Origin: Syngnathus acus
Lineage: Eukaryota > Chordata > Actinopteri > Syngnathiformes > Syngnathidae
DNA length: 64,000 bases
NCBI RefSeq assembly: GCF_901709675.1
Contig: NC_051088.1
Span: forward strand, 15,924,193 to 15,988,192
Direction of reading: 5' to 3'
The translations under genes were made by a program, and so were the position numbers. The notes beneath the pieces were generated by a model that was not told where the DNA came from, did no database searches, and worked only from the letters and a program-made list of their open reading frames with translations. This document shows positions 12,309-21,200 of the stretch, piece by piece (positions within the stretch are counted from its first letter, which is position 1; each line of letters begins with the position of its first letter).

Positions 12309-14885
12309 TTAAGATGCACCTCGCACCACAATCATGACCAGATAGTCCTCCTCACTTTTGGCCAGAGCTTTGGCAGAGGAATCCAGAAACTGCTGGGAGA
12401 AATCACAGGGAGGGAAAGCATGGAGGACCCCCGTGGTGTCCTTATCACGACTCCCGCCCACAGGCAAGCCAATGACGCCCGCCGCCTGCTTTTGGTTGAG
12501 GTAGGACACCAGGTTGCGGAGCGGCCGCTGGGTGGAGACAGCCGGGTCGGATGACGAATCCTCTGCAGCCCCTGGAACGGCTAGAAGTACGGCGTAGCCC
12601 CCGGGGCCGGCCGCCTTGATGCGCCGGGAAACCTCGTCGAGCTTGGGCTGGTCCAGGCGGAGGCGTTGGGTGATCTTGAGCTCGCAGACCTGCTTGCCAG
12701 TGGTCCCGTCGGCGAGCAGCTCGCTGGCGACGCTGTGGTCTCCCTGCAGCAGGTGCATGTTGGCCGGGAAGTTGCTGTTTTTCAGCAGAAGCATTCCCTG
12801 CCAGGCCAGAGTCAGCTTGGTGCCGTCCAATTTGGAGGCGCTTCTGGAGGAACCCTCGGAGCGTTCTCTCTTTACCAGCCCTTTACCGCCGTCGCCAGAT
12901 TTACGTTTACGCTCTCCAACCAGTGAAATGGCACAGGTTGACAGACCCTTGTCAGACAGGCCTTTGAGTCTCCGCTCTGTTCCGCCTCGCTCCAGGCTGC
13001 CATGGCGCTCTCTTGCGGGAGAAAGTCTGTCGGCTCGCGAGGGGCGCTCTGAATCGCTGAATCTTCCCCCGTCTCTGCTGCTGCCTCCTGGGCTGCCGTC
13101 CGGAGAGGGGCGTCGGCGCCTTAGTGTCCTGTCAGAGCTGTCGGGCGAGCGGTCGAGGTGGCGCCCGTCCTCCATTAGGCGCCGCTTGCGTGCAGGCTCT
13201 CGCCCGTGTAGTTCTCGCCCGTGCAGCTCTCGCCCCTGCAGCTCCCGCTCCAAAGACCAAGGCTCACGGGCCCTCCGCTCACGTTGCAAGTGCTCAAGGG
13301 GCTCAAAGGGGGCGGCCCGCACCCGCTCGCGGAGAGCCGAAGGATTAGGCCACTCGGCGCCAGAGAAGAGCTCCCTGTCTCTGAAATGAAGTGGCGGGGG
13401 AGTCCGTTCTCGAACCCTCAGAGGCTCTGGCGCACCACGGTGAACAAACGACTCGGCCACCATGTCAAAGGGGGCGATCGGGAGAGGTTGCAAGAACTGC
13501 TGCTGGTAACGATGCTCCGTGTCAGCAAAGTCCACTCGGAGTCTCCTCTCGGGGCCCCCAAGAGGGAAGCCCCGCATGTGCGTGCAGGCCGCCTGCGCTG
13601 CGTCCAGACTTTCGTACTGAATATAGGCCCAGGTGTCCCCCTTTCTGTAGTCTATAGTCCTGATGGTGCCAAAGCGATCAAATTCTCTGGCAAGGGCGGC
13701 CAAGGGCACCCAGTGTCCAAGACCCCCCACCCACAGACGTGTGGTGGGTGTGGCTTTTCCATAGCCTATCTTTATGGGGTTGCAACCCACTATTTTGCCA
13801 GACATGCTGAGCTTAGCACGATGAGCCATGTCCAGGTTCTCAAATTTCAAAAAGCCATACGTGCTGGTCTGGTCCCGCATGGGCCTCTTGATGTCCACCT
13901 CGGTGATGACGCCAAACCTGTCAAAAGCTCTTCTCAAGTCAGCTTCGGTAATCTCGGTGTCCAGGTTGCCCAGAAACAAGGTACGATTGGCTCTTTGGTC
14001 ATCCTCTGGCGATATAAAATCCTCCTCGCGGAAGGCGGCCCGCTCGGCGATGAAAGCCGGCCGGGCCCGGGCCTCGAACAGGGCGAACTCCCGGTCCCGC
14101 TCCAACTCGCGTGGAAGGGGCGGCGGCGGTGGCGGGGCCAGCCGACCCAAGGCCAGCTGCTGCAGACGATAGTCTCTGTATCCCAGGCCTGTGGGTGACA
14201 GGGGCCTCTGCAAGTGTCTGTGGCTCGGCACAGCGCCATAGAGGTCTCTCTCGATCGGCGAGCGGCTCCTCCTGCGGTTAATGTACACCGCCTCGATTTT
14301 CAGCGGCCTGTCGTAAAGCACCAGCCGGCCCCTGGCGTGCTTGGCCGCCCGGGCGTCCTCCGGCTTCCGAAAGTTGACGAAAGCGATCCGCTCGTCGTTG
14401 CTGCGGCTCAGCTTGACGCTCACGTCACCGAATTTTTTGAACTCGTGGAAAAGCCCGTCCTCGACGTCCTCGTCGCTTAGCTGGCTGCCCAGGTCGCTGA
14501 TTTTCAGGGTTTTGTACTCACCCTCGGCGCTGAGAGCAGGCAGCCGCTGGTCCCCGCGCGACGTGCTCCTCGCCGCGGCCAAATCCAACGAGAGGCTCAG
14601 GCTGCCGTGGTTCTTGCTCACGGAGCCGATGACGCTGGGTGGACAGCTGTGATTGTTACCGAGCCGACCGTGTCCGTCAAAGTCCCGGTCCCGTTTATCG
14701 CCGAGCAGGCTCCTCCTCGTCGAGCCGCCGTCACTCTTGGCCGAGCTGTTACCATTATTATTACTCCCGCTGGACAGGGACAGCGCGCCCATTTTCTTGC
14801 TGCTCGGGTGGCATCCTCCCCGATCGCGAATGTCGTCCAAGGCCCGCGAGCGTTTTTTCAGCGGCGACCGCTCTTTACCTTTCAT
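12309..14885 (-). CDS. rbm15: RNA-binding protein 15 (Spen family, m6A writer adaptor)
   Basis: This encodes a nuclear Spen-family protein. In mammals RBM15 recruits the m6A methyltransferase complex through WTAP, and acts in Xist silencing, splicing and haematopoiesis. The predicted protein is 858 aa. It has an N-terminal basic/serine-rich region, RRM1 (about 124-200, with KTLKISDLG and an IAFVNF RNP1), RRM2 (about 300-376, RTLFLGNLD and YGFLKF), RRM3 (about 381-456, RLWVGGLG and WAYIQY), an RS/RE-rich linker and a C-terminal SPOC domain (about 691-853). The open frame extends upstream to 15062, but the only in-frame Met is at 14885 (MKGKERSP), which matches the conserved internal start of mammalian RBM15. 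The human long form has extra N-terminal residues from an upstream Met that is missing here. The frame ends Arg-Gly-Ala-Ser. In the long mammalian form the protein continues after the same Arg-Gly through a spliced exon, and a possible GAG|GTGCAT donor sits at that point, but I could not find the downstream exon. Synteny favours rbm15 over rbm15b. Confidence 0.95.
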   Translation of the reverse strand: MKGKERSPLKKRSRALDDIRDRGGCHPSSKKMGALSLSSGSNNNGNSSAKSDGGSTRRSLLGDKRDRDFDGHGRLGNNHSCPPSVIGSVSKNHGSLSLSLDLAAARSTSRGDQRLPALSAEGEYKTLKISDLGSQLSDEDVEDGLFHEFKKFGDVSVKLSRSNDERIAFVNFRKPEDARAAKHARGRLVLYDRPLKIEAVYINRRRSRSPIERDLYGAVPSHRHLQRPLSPTGLGYRDYRLQQLALGRLAPPPPPPLPRELERDREFALFEARARPAFIAERAAFREEDFISPEDDQRANRTLFLGNLDTEITEADLRRAFDRFGVITEVDIKRPMRDQTSTYGFLKFENLDMAHRAKLSMSGKIVGCNPIKIGYGKATPTTRLWVGGLGHWVPLAALAREFDRFGTIRTIDYRKGDTWAYIQYESLDAAQAACTHMRGFPLGGPERRLRVDFADTEHRYQQQFLQPLPIAPFDMVAESFVHRGAPEPLRVRERTPPPLHFRDRELFSGAEWPNPSALRERVRAAPFEPLEHLQRERRAREPWSLERELQGRELHGRELHGREPARKRRLMEDGRHLDRSPDSSDRTLRRRRPSPDGSPGGSSRDGGRFSDSERPSRADRLSPARERHGSLERGGTERRLKGLSDKGLSTCAISLVGERKRKSGDGGKGLVKRERSEGSSRSASKLDGTKLTLAWQGMLLLKNSNFPANMHLLQGDHSVASELLADGTTGKQVCELKITQRLRLDQPKLDEVSRRIKAAGPGGYAVLLAVPGAAEDSSSDPAVSTQRPLRNLVSYLNQKQAAGVIGLPVGGSRDKDTTGVLHAFPPCDFSQQFLDSSAKALAKSEEDYLVMIVVRGAS

Positions 14886-14983
14886 TTCGGTCCGCACGCG
14901 GTCGACCCTGTGGCGCCTGGGGCTTTTGGTTGCGACAATTCTGCGTGCAACCGTAGGATTTTGGCGAAACAAATTGGTGTTGT

Positions 14984-15019
14984 TCACTGACCCTGCGGCA
15001 AAACAACAACGGTCGCCAT
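14984..15019 (-). other. Possible 11-codon uORF upstream of rbm15
   Basis: An ATG with a good context (AAAATGG) opens an 11-codon frame that ends in TGA 99 bases before the rbm15 Met. The ATG lies inside a YY1-like motif, so it may mark the initiation region and may not be transcribed at all. Translation is not shown. Confidence 0.3.
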
Positions 15020-15078
15020 TTTGTCGAGTTGATTCCTGTCCCGCCCCCTGACACGCGATTGGTTAGAAAGGTGGGCGG
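15010..15078 (-). promoter_or_regulatory. rbm15 promoter: YY1-like element, GC boxes, CCAAT box
   Basis: On the minus strand a CAAAATGGCGACCG element (15010-15023) matches the YY1 consensus, which often sits at the start site of TATA-less housekeeping genes. Upstream of it are a GC box at 15041-15047, a CCAAT box at 15058-15062 (on minus) and another GC box at 15073-15078. No TATA box is visible. The first coding half of rbm15 is also very CpG-rich, consistent with a CpG-island promoter. Confidence 0.55.
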
Positions 15079-15261
15079 AAGACGTGAACGCGCACGTCAA
15101 TCCAAAAAAAGTTGCCTGTCTAATCTAACTAGAAAATGTGCTATTTCTGCAGAAAAAATGTGAAAGATTGTACGCAAGTGGAATGAAAAGTGAGAATAAA
15201 TTAACTGACTCGGAAAAAATGAATACAGGAACACATTGTTTATTATGCGCAAATGTATTGG

Positions 15262-15384
15262 ATTATGCCCTACGATTGGCTGGCAACGAGTTCTGGGTGT
15301 ACCCCGCCTACCGCCCAAAGACTGCTGGGATAGCCTCCAGTACGCCCGCACCCCTCGTGAGGCTAGGATAGATGGATGGATGGA
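15262..15384 (-). mobile_element. LINE 3'-tail fragment
   Basis: Contains the common fish sequence in which GGGTGTACCCCGCC is followed by GCTGGGATAG, CTCCAG and an ATGGATGGATGG end. I recall this as the 3' end of a LINE-type retroelement spread through teleost genomes. Related copies lie at 57245-57415 (same orientation) and 62093-62290 (inverted). The class is from memory, and strand refers to a poly-repeat orientation that I have not verified. Confidence 0.55.
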
Positions 15385-15454
15385 AAAAGTTGAACTGAAA
15401 TATGCTATTTAAGCGTGATGAAACTCGGAGCATCGTCCATGGTGATAATAAATA

Positions 15455-15535
15455 ATGCACAGTTGTAGGGATTCAAACCATTAACCCCTTGGCCAATGGG
15501 CAAGCGCCCCTATCACGTGAGCTCATGCCAAGATA
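15455..15535 (-). mobile_element. tRNA-derived SINE head (fragment)
   Basis: On the minus strand there is an A-box-like GAGCTCACGTGATAG followed by GCGCTTGCCCATTGGCC and a B-box-like GGTTTGAATCC. This is the order and spacing of a pol III promoter in a tRNA-derived SINE. The acceptor stem does not close convincingly, so it is not called as a tRNA gene. Confidence 0.5.
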
Positions 15536-17391
15536 AAAAAAAGTGAGCGGAATAACAATAACATATGTGTGAATGCTTTCATAAATGAATGATTAGCGTT
15601 GCATTTCGTCATTACTTTATTCGCCTTTTAAGTGGAGCGTATATCAAAAGCTGATCTGAAAAGAATTAGTCCATAAATCCAACTATTAGTTATACAGCAC
15701 TGCAGTGTTTGTTGCTTACCACATGGTGGCAGTGTCACCAGTCAGTCGTGGTCTCCATTCTCTGGTATTGCATTTTTAAACAGTGGTTCTGGTCGACTGT
15801 AAATGCCATAAACGTTGCGGCATTTTCGCCATAGAAACAGAAAATAACATGGCAACCCTGCAGAGAATTGAATGTATCCAACTTAGGCGCTCTTAGTGGG
15901 TGGCAATTTAAAAAGTCCATAGGCGCCTTGACCACAAATGCAATATTAGTCAGAAAACCATGTTTAGATGAGTGGGGGCGCATAGAATATATATATATGA
16001 TCATAAAGAACATTTTTGACCTGACTCCCTCTTCAAATAACGCAAACGATACACGATGTACAATAGTTCCAAAGTCACTCAGTAGCATCTCCTGAAAAAT
16101 CACAAGCTAATTGACATGGTATGCTATGCCCCATGTTTTTTTTTTTTTTTTTAAATTGCATAACTATTGCAGCACTGCCAAAAAAACAGAAAATTAACAT
16201 TTATAGACAAACATTGTCAATCATGCAATATTTAAAAACATGACACAACATTACATATGTTGCCAATGAGTAACTTAGAACAAGTGAAATTAGTAAATTA
16301 TTCTTATAATTTATTATTATTTAAGGACACATGTCAAGTTGTATTTTCTGAGAATCCCATGTAAAAACAAATCGGACTCTTCAGCTTTTCTTCAAATGGC
16401 CATCTTCTCAATCTTTTATCCCCACTGACAAGTCTTCTTATCTCCTCCACTCAATCTGGGACTTAATCAGAAGGGGCTGAGGGGCTGTGGGGGATAACTG
16501 CATTTAAGCGCTGCCGTCCCGTCCCCACTGGCTGCAATTCGAAGCTGTGTGTATGTGGAAGAGCATTTCTATTGGAAACACGTGTTAGTTTTGGTATAAC
16601 TGGGGAAAGTGGCTGCTCACAAACCCTAGCAGTAACAGTGGTCTAATAAGGAAATACCTGACCACAAGTTTAGTTTCTAAAGCAGGCTAGGCAGCCGTGG
16701 TGAGAATTCAGGGCCAGCAAGGGATCAAATTGACCTACTTTTAGAAATGACACAAAATTCTTATAATTTATTTCCAAGTTATTACATAGCATGTGTCTTG
16801 ACTGTTTAACTTCCACTAGTGATTAAGTGTTGTATATTTTGTCCAATTATTTTTTCCTCCTGATTTTGTGTTGCCAAATGAATGTAATGATGACATCTAC
16901 CGATTCAGAATGCAGGAAAGCCCCCCCCCCCGTCGCCTTTTCCTTTTCATTTTTGATAAGTTAATTTCAATTTCAGATTCACACAGTTTTAGTTGGTGTT
17001 TATTCATCCACTGACTGGTTGTGCTAAATTGTGTTTCCAAATGTGTACAATGAGTGAATGTCTGTTAGACATTGCTCAGAATTAATTTACAAGGCGGAGT
17101 TTTCAACTAAAACTCAGCCAACAGGGTTGTCGGCTGGCTGGCTGGCTTGTTTCACCCGGAAAATAAAGATTTATTCAGCATATTGAGAGTAGCGGTAAAT
17201 TTCCAGAGCAAACTGCTCAAAATGATACTGTAGATATTTGGAAGAAAGTAAAGGCTTAACTGTTATGAAAACTTCGGAACCTCAAGGTACCACTGTACTG
17301 GACATGTAGAAAGAAAGAAAAAAAAGAAAAGGTTTCGTTATTTTTGTTCCATCTATTCAACACAAGACAGCTGATGAACACAGACCAAGCT
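15536..17391. other. Intergenic, rbm15 upstream to alx3 3' end
   Basis: AT-rich with no supported exon. It includes a T run near 16138-16152, a C run at 16921-16931, and a weak CTCF-like site at 15719-15732 (CCACATGGTGGCAG). 16380-16560 is somewhat richer in GC and unexplained. Confidence 0.5.
15719..15732 (+). promoter_or_regulatory. Weak CTCF-like motif
   Basis: CCACATGGTGGCAG agrees with the CTCF core except at the two positions after CCAC. It lies between rbm15 and alx3. Confidence 0.25.
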
Positions 17392-17397
17392 TTTATT
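17392..17397 (-). terminator. Candidate alx3 polyadenylation signal
   Basis: AATAAA on the minus strand, 527 bases past the alx3 stop codon, followed by a GT-rich stretch as expected of a downstream element. It is the first good hexamer after the stop. Confidence 0.5.
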
Positions 17398-17923
17398 TAG
17401 GGTCATGCAGAAATACACCACAGACATCAAACAACAAACACAACAATAATAATTAAAGGTTTCGCTACAGTGTCCTTTGGTCTCATTAATGTGATATCGG
17501 CAAAGAATTAGAAGAATGTATTAGTTCATCTTTTTTTTTTCTTTAAGACCAGCCCATGCTGTGGTTTTGGCTTCATAACTTTTCAATTGAGATGTCTCCA
17601 AGCTGTCTAAGTGAAATGTAAAGAGGGGTGTGTCCTCTATGCAGTGGAGATAGCTTATTTGCACTTCACAAATTGATCTCCTTTCATTTTTTCCCTTGGA
17701 ACGTGACTGACATTGATTCGCTGAAAACGTCCATTAGCGTGTCTTTGTGTAAAACATGCGGTGCCACTTGTGCATGGTATGCAAGCTCTCTGTGGCGGTA
17801 CACAAAAAATCACTCTGTCTCACAGAATGTAATTCAAAAGCTAATCGGAGAGTAGCCAGGACTTCTGATGATTTTTTTTCTGACACACGTGGGTGGGGGG
17901 CAAGTTGTCAGGCAGTATGGTTG

Positions 17924-18256
17924 TCATGTCGGCCATGAGAGAATGCTGCCGGGCTCTTTGGTTTTCATTCTCAACGCCATCAGGCTCGTCGGTTTGTAGT
18001 CGCTCTCCGGAGCCTCCACGCCGGGGAAGCTGTGGAGGGAGTACAGTCCGTTGATGGCCGGATGGTGCGACGGGTGGTGATGGTGGTGGGTGTGGCTGGG
18101 GGACGAGGGGATACCCATTAAGCCCTGCAGGTTGCTGTGAGGGTGAGTGTAAGCACTCATGCAGGAGGAGGGTAAGGATTCGGGTCCGAGGACACAGCTG
18201 CTCGCCGATGCGCCACCGACAACTCCTGAAGCACCTGGCCATAGATTGCCCTGCAT
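17924..18256 (-). CDS. alx3: alx3 coding exon 4 (last)
   Basis: Codes for the C-terminal 110 residues and the stop codon. It begins Met-Gln-Gly-Asn-Leu-Trp, matching the LQNSLW block of mammalian ALX3. The acceptor (ATACACAG) is preceded by a TG repeat rather than by a pyrimidine tract. Confidence 0.9.
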   Translation of the reverse strand: MQGNLWPGASGVVGGASASSCVLGPESLPSSCMSAYTHPHSNLQGLMGIPSSPSHTHHHHHPSHHPAINGLYSLHSFPGVEAPESDYKPTSLMALRMKTKEPGSILSWPT

Positions 18257-21200
18257 CTGTGTATCACACACACACGCACACACAATTACATGCTATTCTC
18301 ATCTTTTTGTCTTTTTAAAATATTTGAAGTGCAACGGTACCTTAAGATATGACTTGTGAATCTTTCGAGATAGCAGCCAATTCGGCAAATATTTTTTGCT
18401 TTGACTTGCGAGTGCAATTGGTTACAGTTTGACATTATGGGTGTTTGAATTGAATATGTCATTGGCAGCATTATTGTAAAATGATTGTACGACTCAACAA
18501 ACATGAAACAGATGATTTGAGCCGTACCTGGTAGGTGTCATGGCGGGGGAGGAGGGAAATATCGTAGCTAGTGGTAAAGTGGTTGCGGACCTCCTGGATT
18601 TTCCCGTAGCGTTCCCGCTTCCTCCACTTGGCTCTACGGTTTTGAAACCAAACCTAGATGAACAATCAGTATGATGCATATTAGCACGCATCTAGTACAC
18701 AGGACAGCTGCAATACAAGTCTTATCCATTTTACTACTCCATTTGTACCAGTTACCAGCCGTGACCAAACGCAACAGAGATCCAAAATCAAATTTAAGCC
18801 AAATGCGGGACTGTGTGAAAAGAACAGACCAAACAATGTGCCATTACTTTGTGCATGTCAATGTTGCATGTGGTTTCCTGTGTGCTTCGGCTGGCCAATT
18901 ACCATTTTGAAGCAATTATTCAATTATTGCATTTATCAGGATAATTTTCTTTTTAAAGTGGTTCAAAGCGTGTCTCTGCTGACTTGCAGTTCTGACACAA
19001 TACGGCTACGAACAGAAGGGAGCAAGCTGACAAAATGTCAATCGGTGCTGACAAATCAGCGACTTTTCCCACCATGGTAACTCATTTCAAAAATGTGACC
19101 AGTGGCTTTCATTCCTGCAAAGAACCAACAGCATGAATTCCACATTCCACATGTCCCACATGTTCTCTGCACGCCAAGAAAGAATCCCGGTGGAGGCAAA
19201 TCACCACCAAAGACAAGATGCTCATTTATATGTTGCAAAGGAGTCATTTATCCATGTTGGAAAATTTGGACCTGAGGTACTGGCTCGCTTGGCAGAGAGA
19301 AGATGGTGAGAAAGCTGGATTTCTTAAGGATTGTGTTTGCACACGTTCTGCCTAAATATACTAAATACTAAAAAATCGCTTATCTAGACATTTTCTGTAA
19401 CGAATAAAATCATCTGTGGAATTTGAATTCTGGAAAGAAAATCATTGGATCAAATCCTGAAAAAAAAAGTCCCAGGCTTTGTTGGCTATAGAAAACAGAT
19501 TAGTTTAGTTTGCCCACTAAAAACAGCACACACCTGTACTCGGGCCTCTGTGAGCTCAGTCCTCAGAGCCAGCTGTTCGCGAGCGTAGACGTCTGGGTAG
19601 TGTGTCTTTTGGAAGACCTTCTCTAGTTCCTCCAACTGGAATGTGCTGAATGTGGTGCGATTGCGTCGCTTCTTGTTCTTGCCCGACAGGTCGATGGAGT
19701 CGGCAATGGAGTTGCCGCAGAGCGAGCCGCCATCCGCCTCCTTCAGTTTGCCGAAGCAGTCGACGCCCATGCCGGAGTATCCCAGGCATTTGAGAGCGCC
19801 TTTCTCGTGGTCTGAGGTGTGCAAGAAAAAAATGACTTATTCTCCTGTGCCAATGGCAACAGGTGTACTATCCATTGGTTATTGTAACTTCTGTCAACTC
19901 GGGAAAGCATTTTTCTGCCCGTCGCTTTGGCCACCGGCATCAATAAATGAACATTGCTACATTTGTAATGAATAAATAATCGTTTTCACACAGATGTAAA
20001 CAAACTGGATAATTTCATACATCAACGTGCAGACACATCCACTGATGTTTATTTTTCATTCTCACTGTAACCTGTTGTTTCACAATACTAAAAATAAAAT
20101 GAAAAACCAATTATTGCATATCAAATAGAGCTTTCACCCCTCACCCAAAAAGGTGGGTCTGCAACAACATTAAACTTGACTATTTCGGGGCCGCAAAATA
20201 TTACCCTGCGGGCTTCAACTGGCACCCGGGCTGCGAGTTTGAGACCCCGATCAACAGTATATGGTGATGTATGGTGTTGTTACCTCTCCCTGCACAGGTA
20301 TGATCACGGCCCGTCAATGAATCATGGGCGTCTACTTCAAATTCTTCCCAAATTTTATACTATAGAATTTCAGAGCATCTGAGAGAAACCATAACTACAA
20401 TGTGGTCTGTTATTATCATGGCCTTTCCACGCTAGCCTTTTCTAAGGTCATATTTGGCAATCCCATCCTGCGATATGGCATTGTTGTAAGTTTTGTGTTG
20501 TATTATTTCCTGATGACCCACGACTTGAAACTGTTGTCTAAATTAATTTCCGAGAGCTGCAAAACAAAACCCATTGCATTTAACTGCAGGCTGTCCTCGA
20601 CTCAAGCTCTTAATTCAATTTGGTGGCAGCCTTCATTTCCAACCTCGTGTTGCGCTTCACAACAAAAAAAATTCGCCTTCCGTTGGGTAACTTGGAGCCA
20701 TGTGTTTTTCCTCAATCATTTAGCGAGGTAAGAGTATGAACAATAATTGGATAAATCTTTACTAAACTTCTAAGATCATCATGAAATGTGCATTTTTTTT
20801 GACAATTGAATTGATTTACTTGGAAGCTGACCAAGTTTTTTTTTTTACAAAGTATATCACCCCCACTCCTTTCACTACATCATTTATCATTGGACAGTTA
20901 TGTCAAATAGAGGAAAAGTACAAAAGACACATGGTGAAAAAGGTCCGTTTTGGCTGCTGCATTAAACTTGAGATGCTTCTGAAAAAAAATATTGTCAAAC
21001 TAGATTCACAGTTTTCTTTACGAAGCAGCCAAGTGACAGCAGGATACGTGTACTCGTAAAACATTACCCCTGTAGGATCGATGAAAATTTTTTCTCTCAT
21101 CTATTTTTCTGCTTAATTATTATCTCATGCTGCTTTGGGGAAAACTATTTCAAAAAATAATTGAGAAAATAAAAGCAAATTTTTATTGTGGGTAAAGATA

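Noticed and set aside
12616-14198. Long plus-strand open frames (257 and 325 codons) opposite rbm15
   Set aside because: They are antisense shadows of a GC-rich coding exon; the minus-strand frame has three RRMs and a SPOC domain.
14987-14987. rbm15 start at 14987
   Set aside because: The codon is GTG, not ATG. The first in-frame ATG is at 14885 and matches the conserved MKGKERSP.
15455-15535. A functional tRNA gene on the minus strand
   Set aside because: A- and B-box-like parts are present, but I cannot form an acceptor stem, and the pattern fits a SINE head better.
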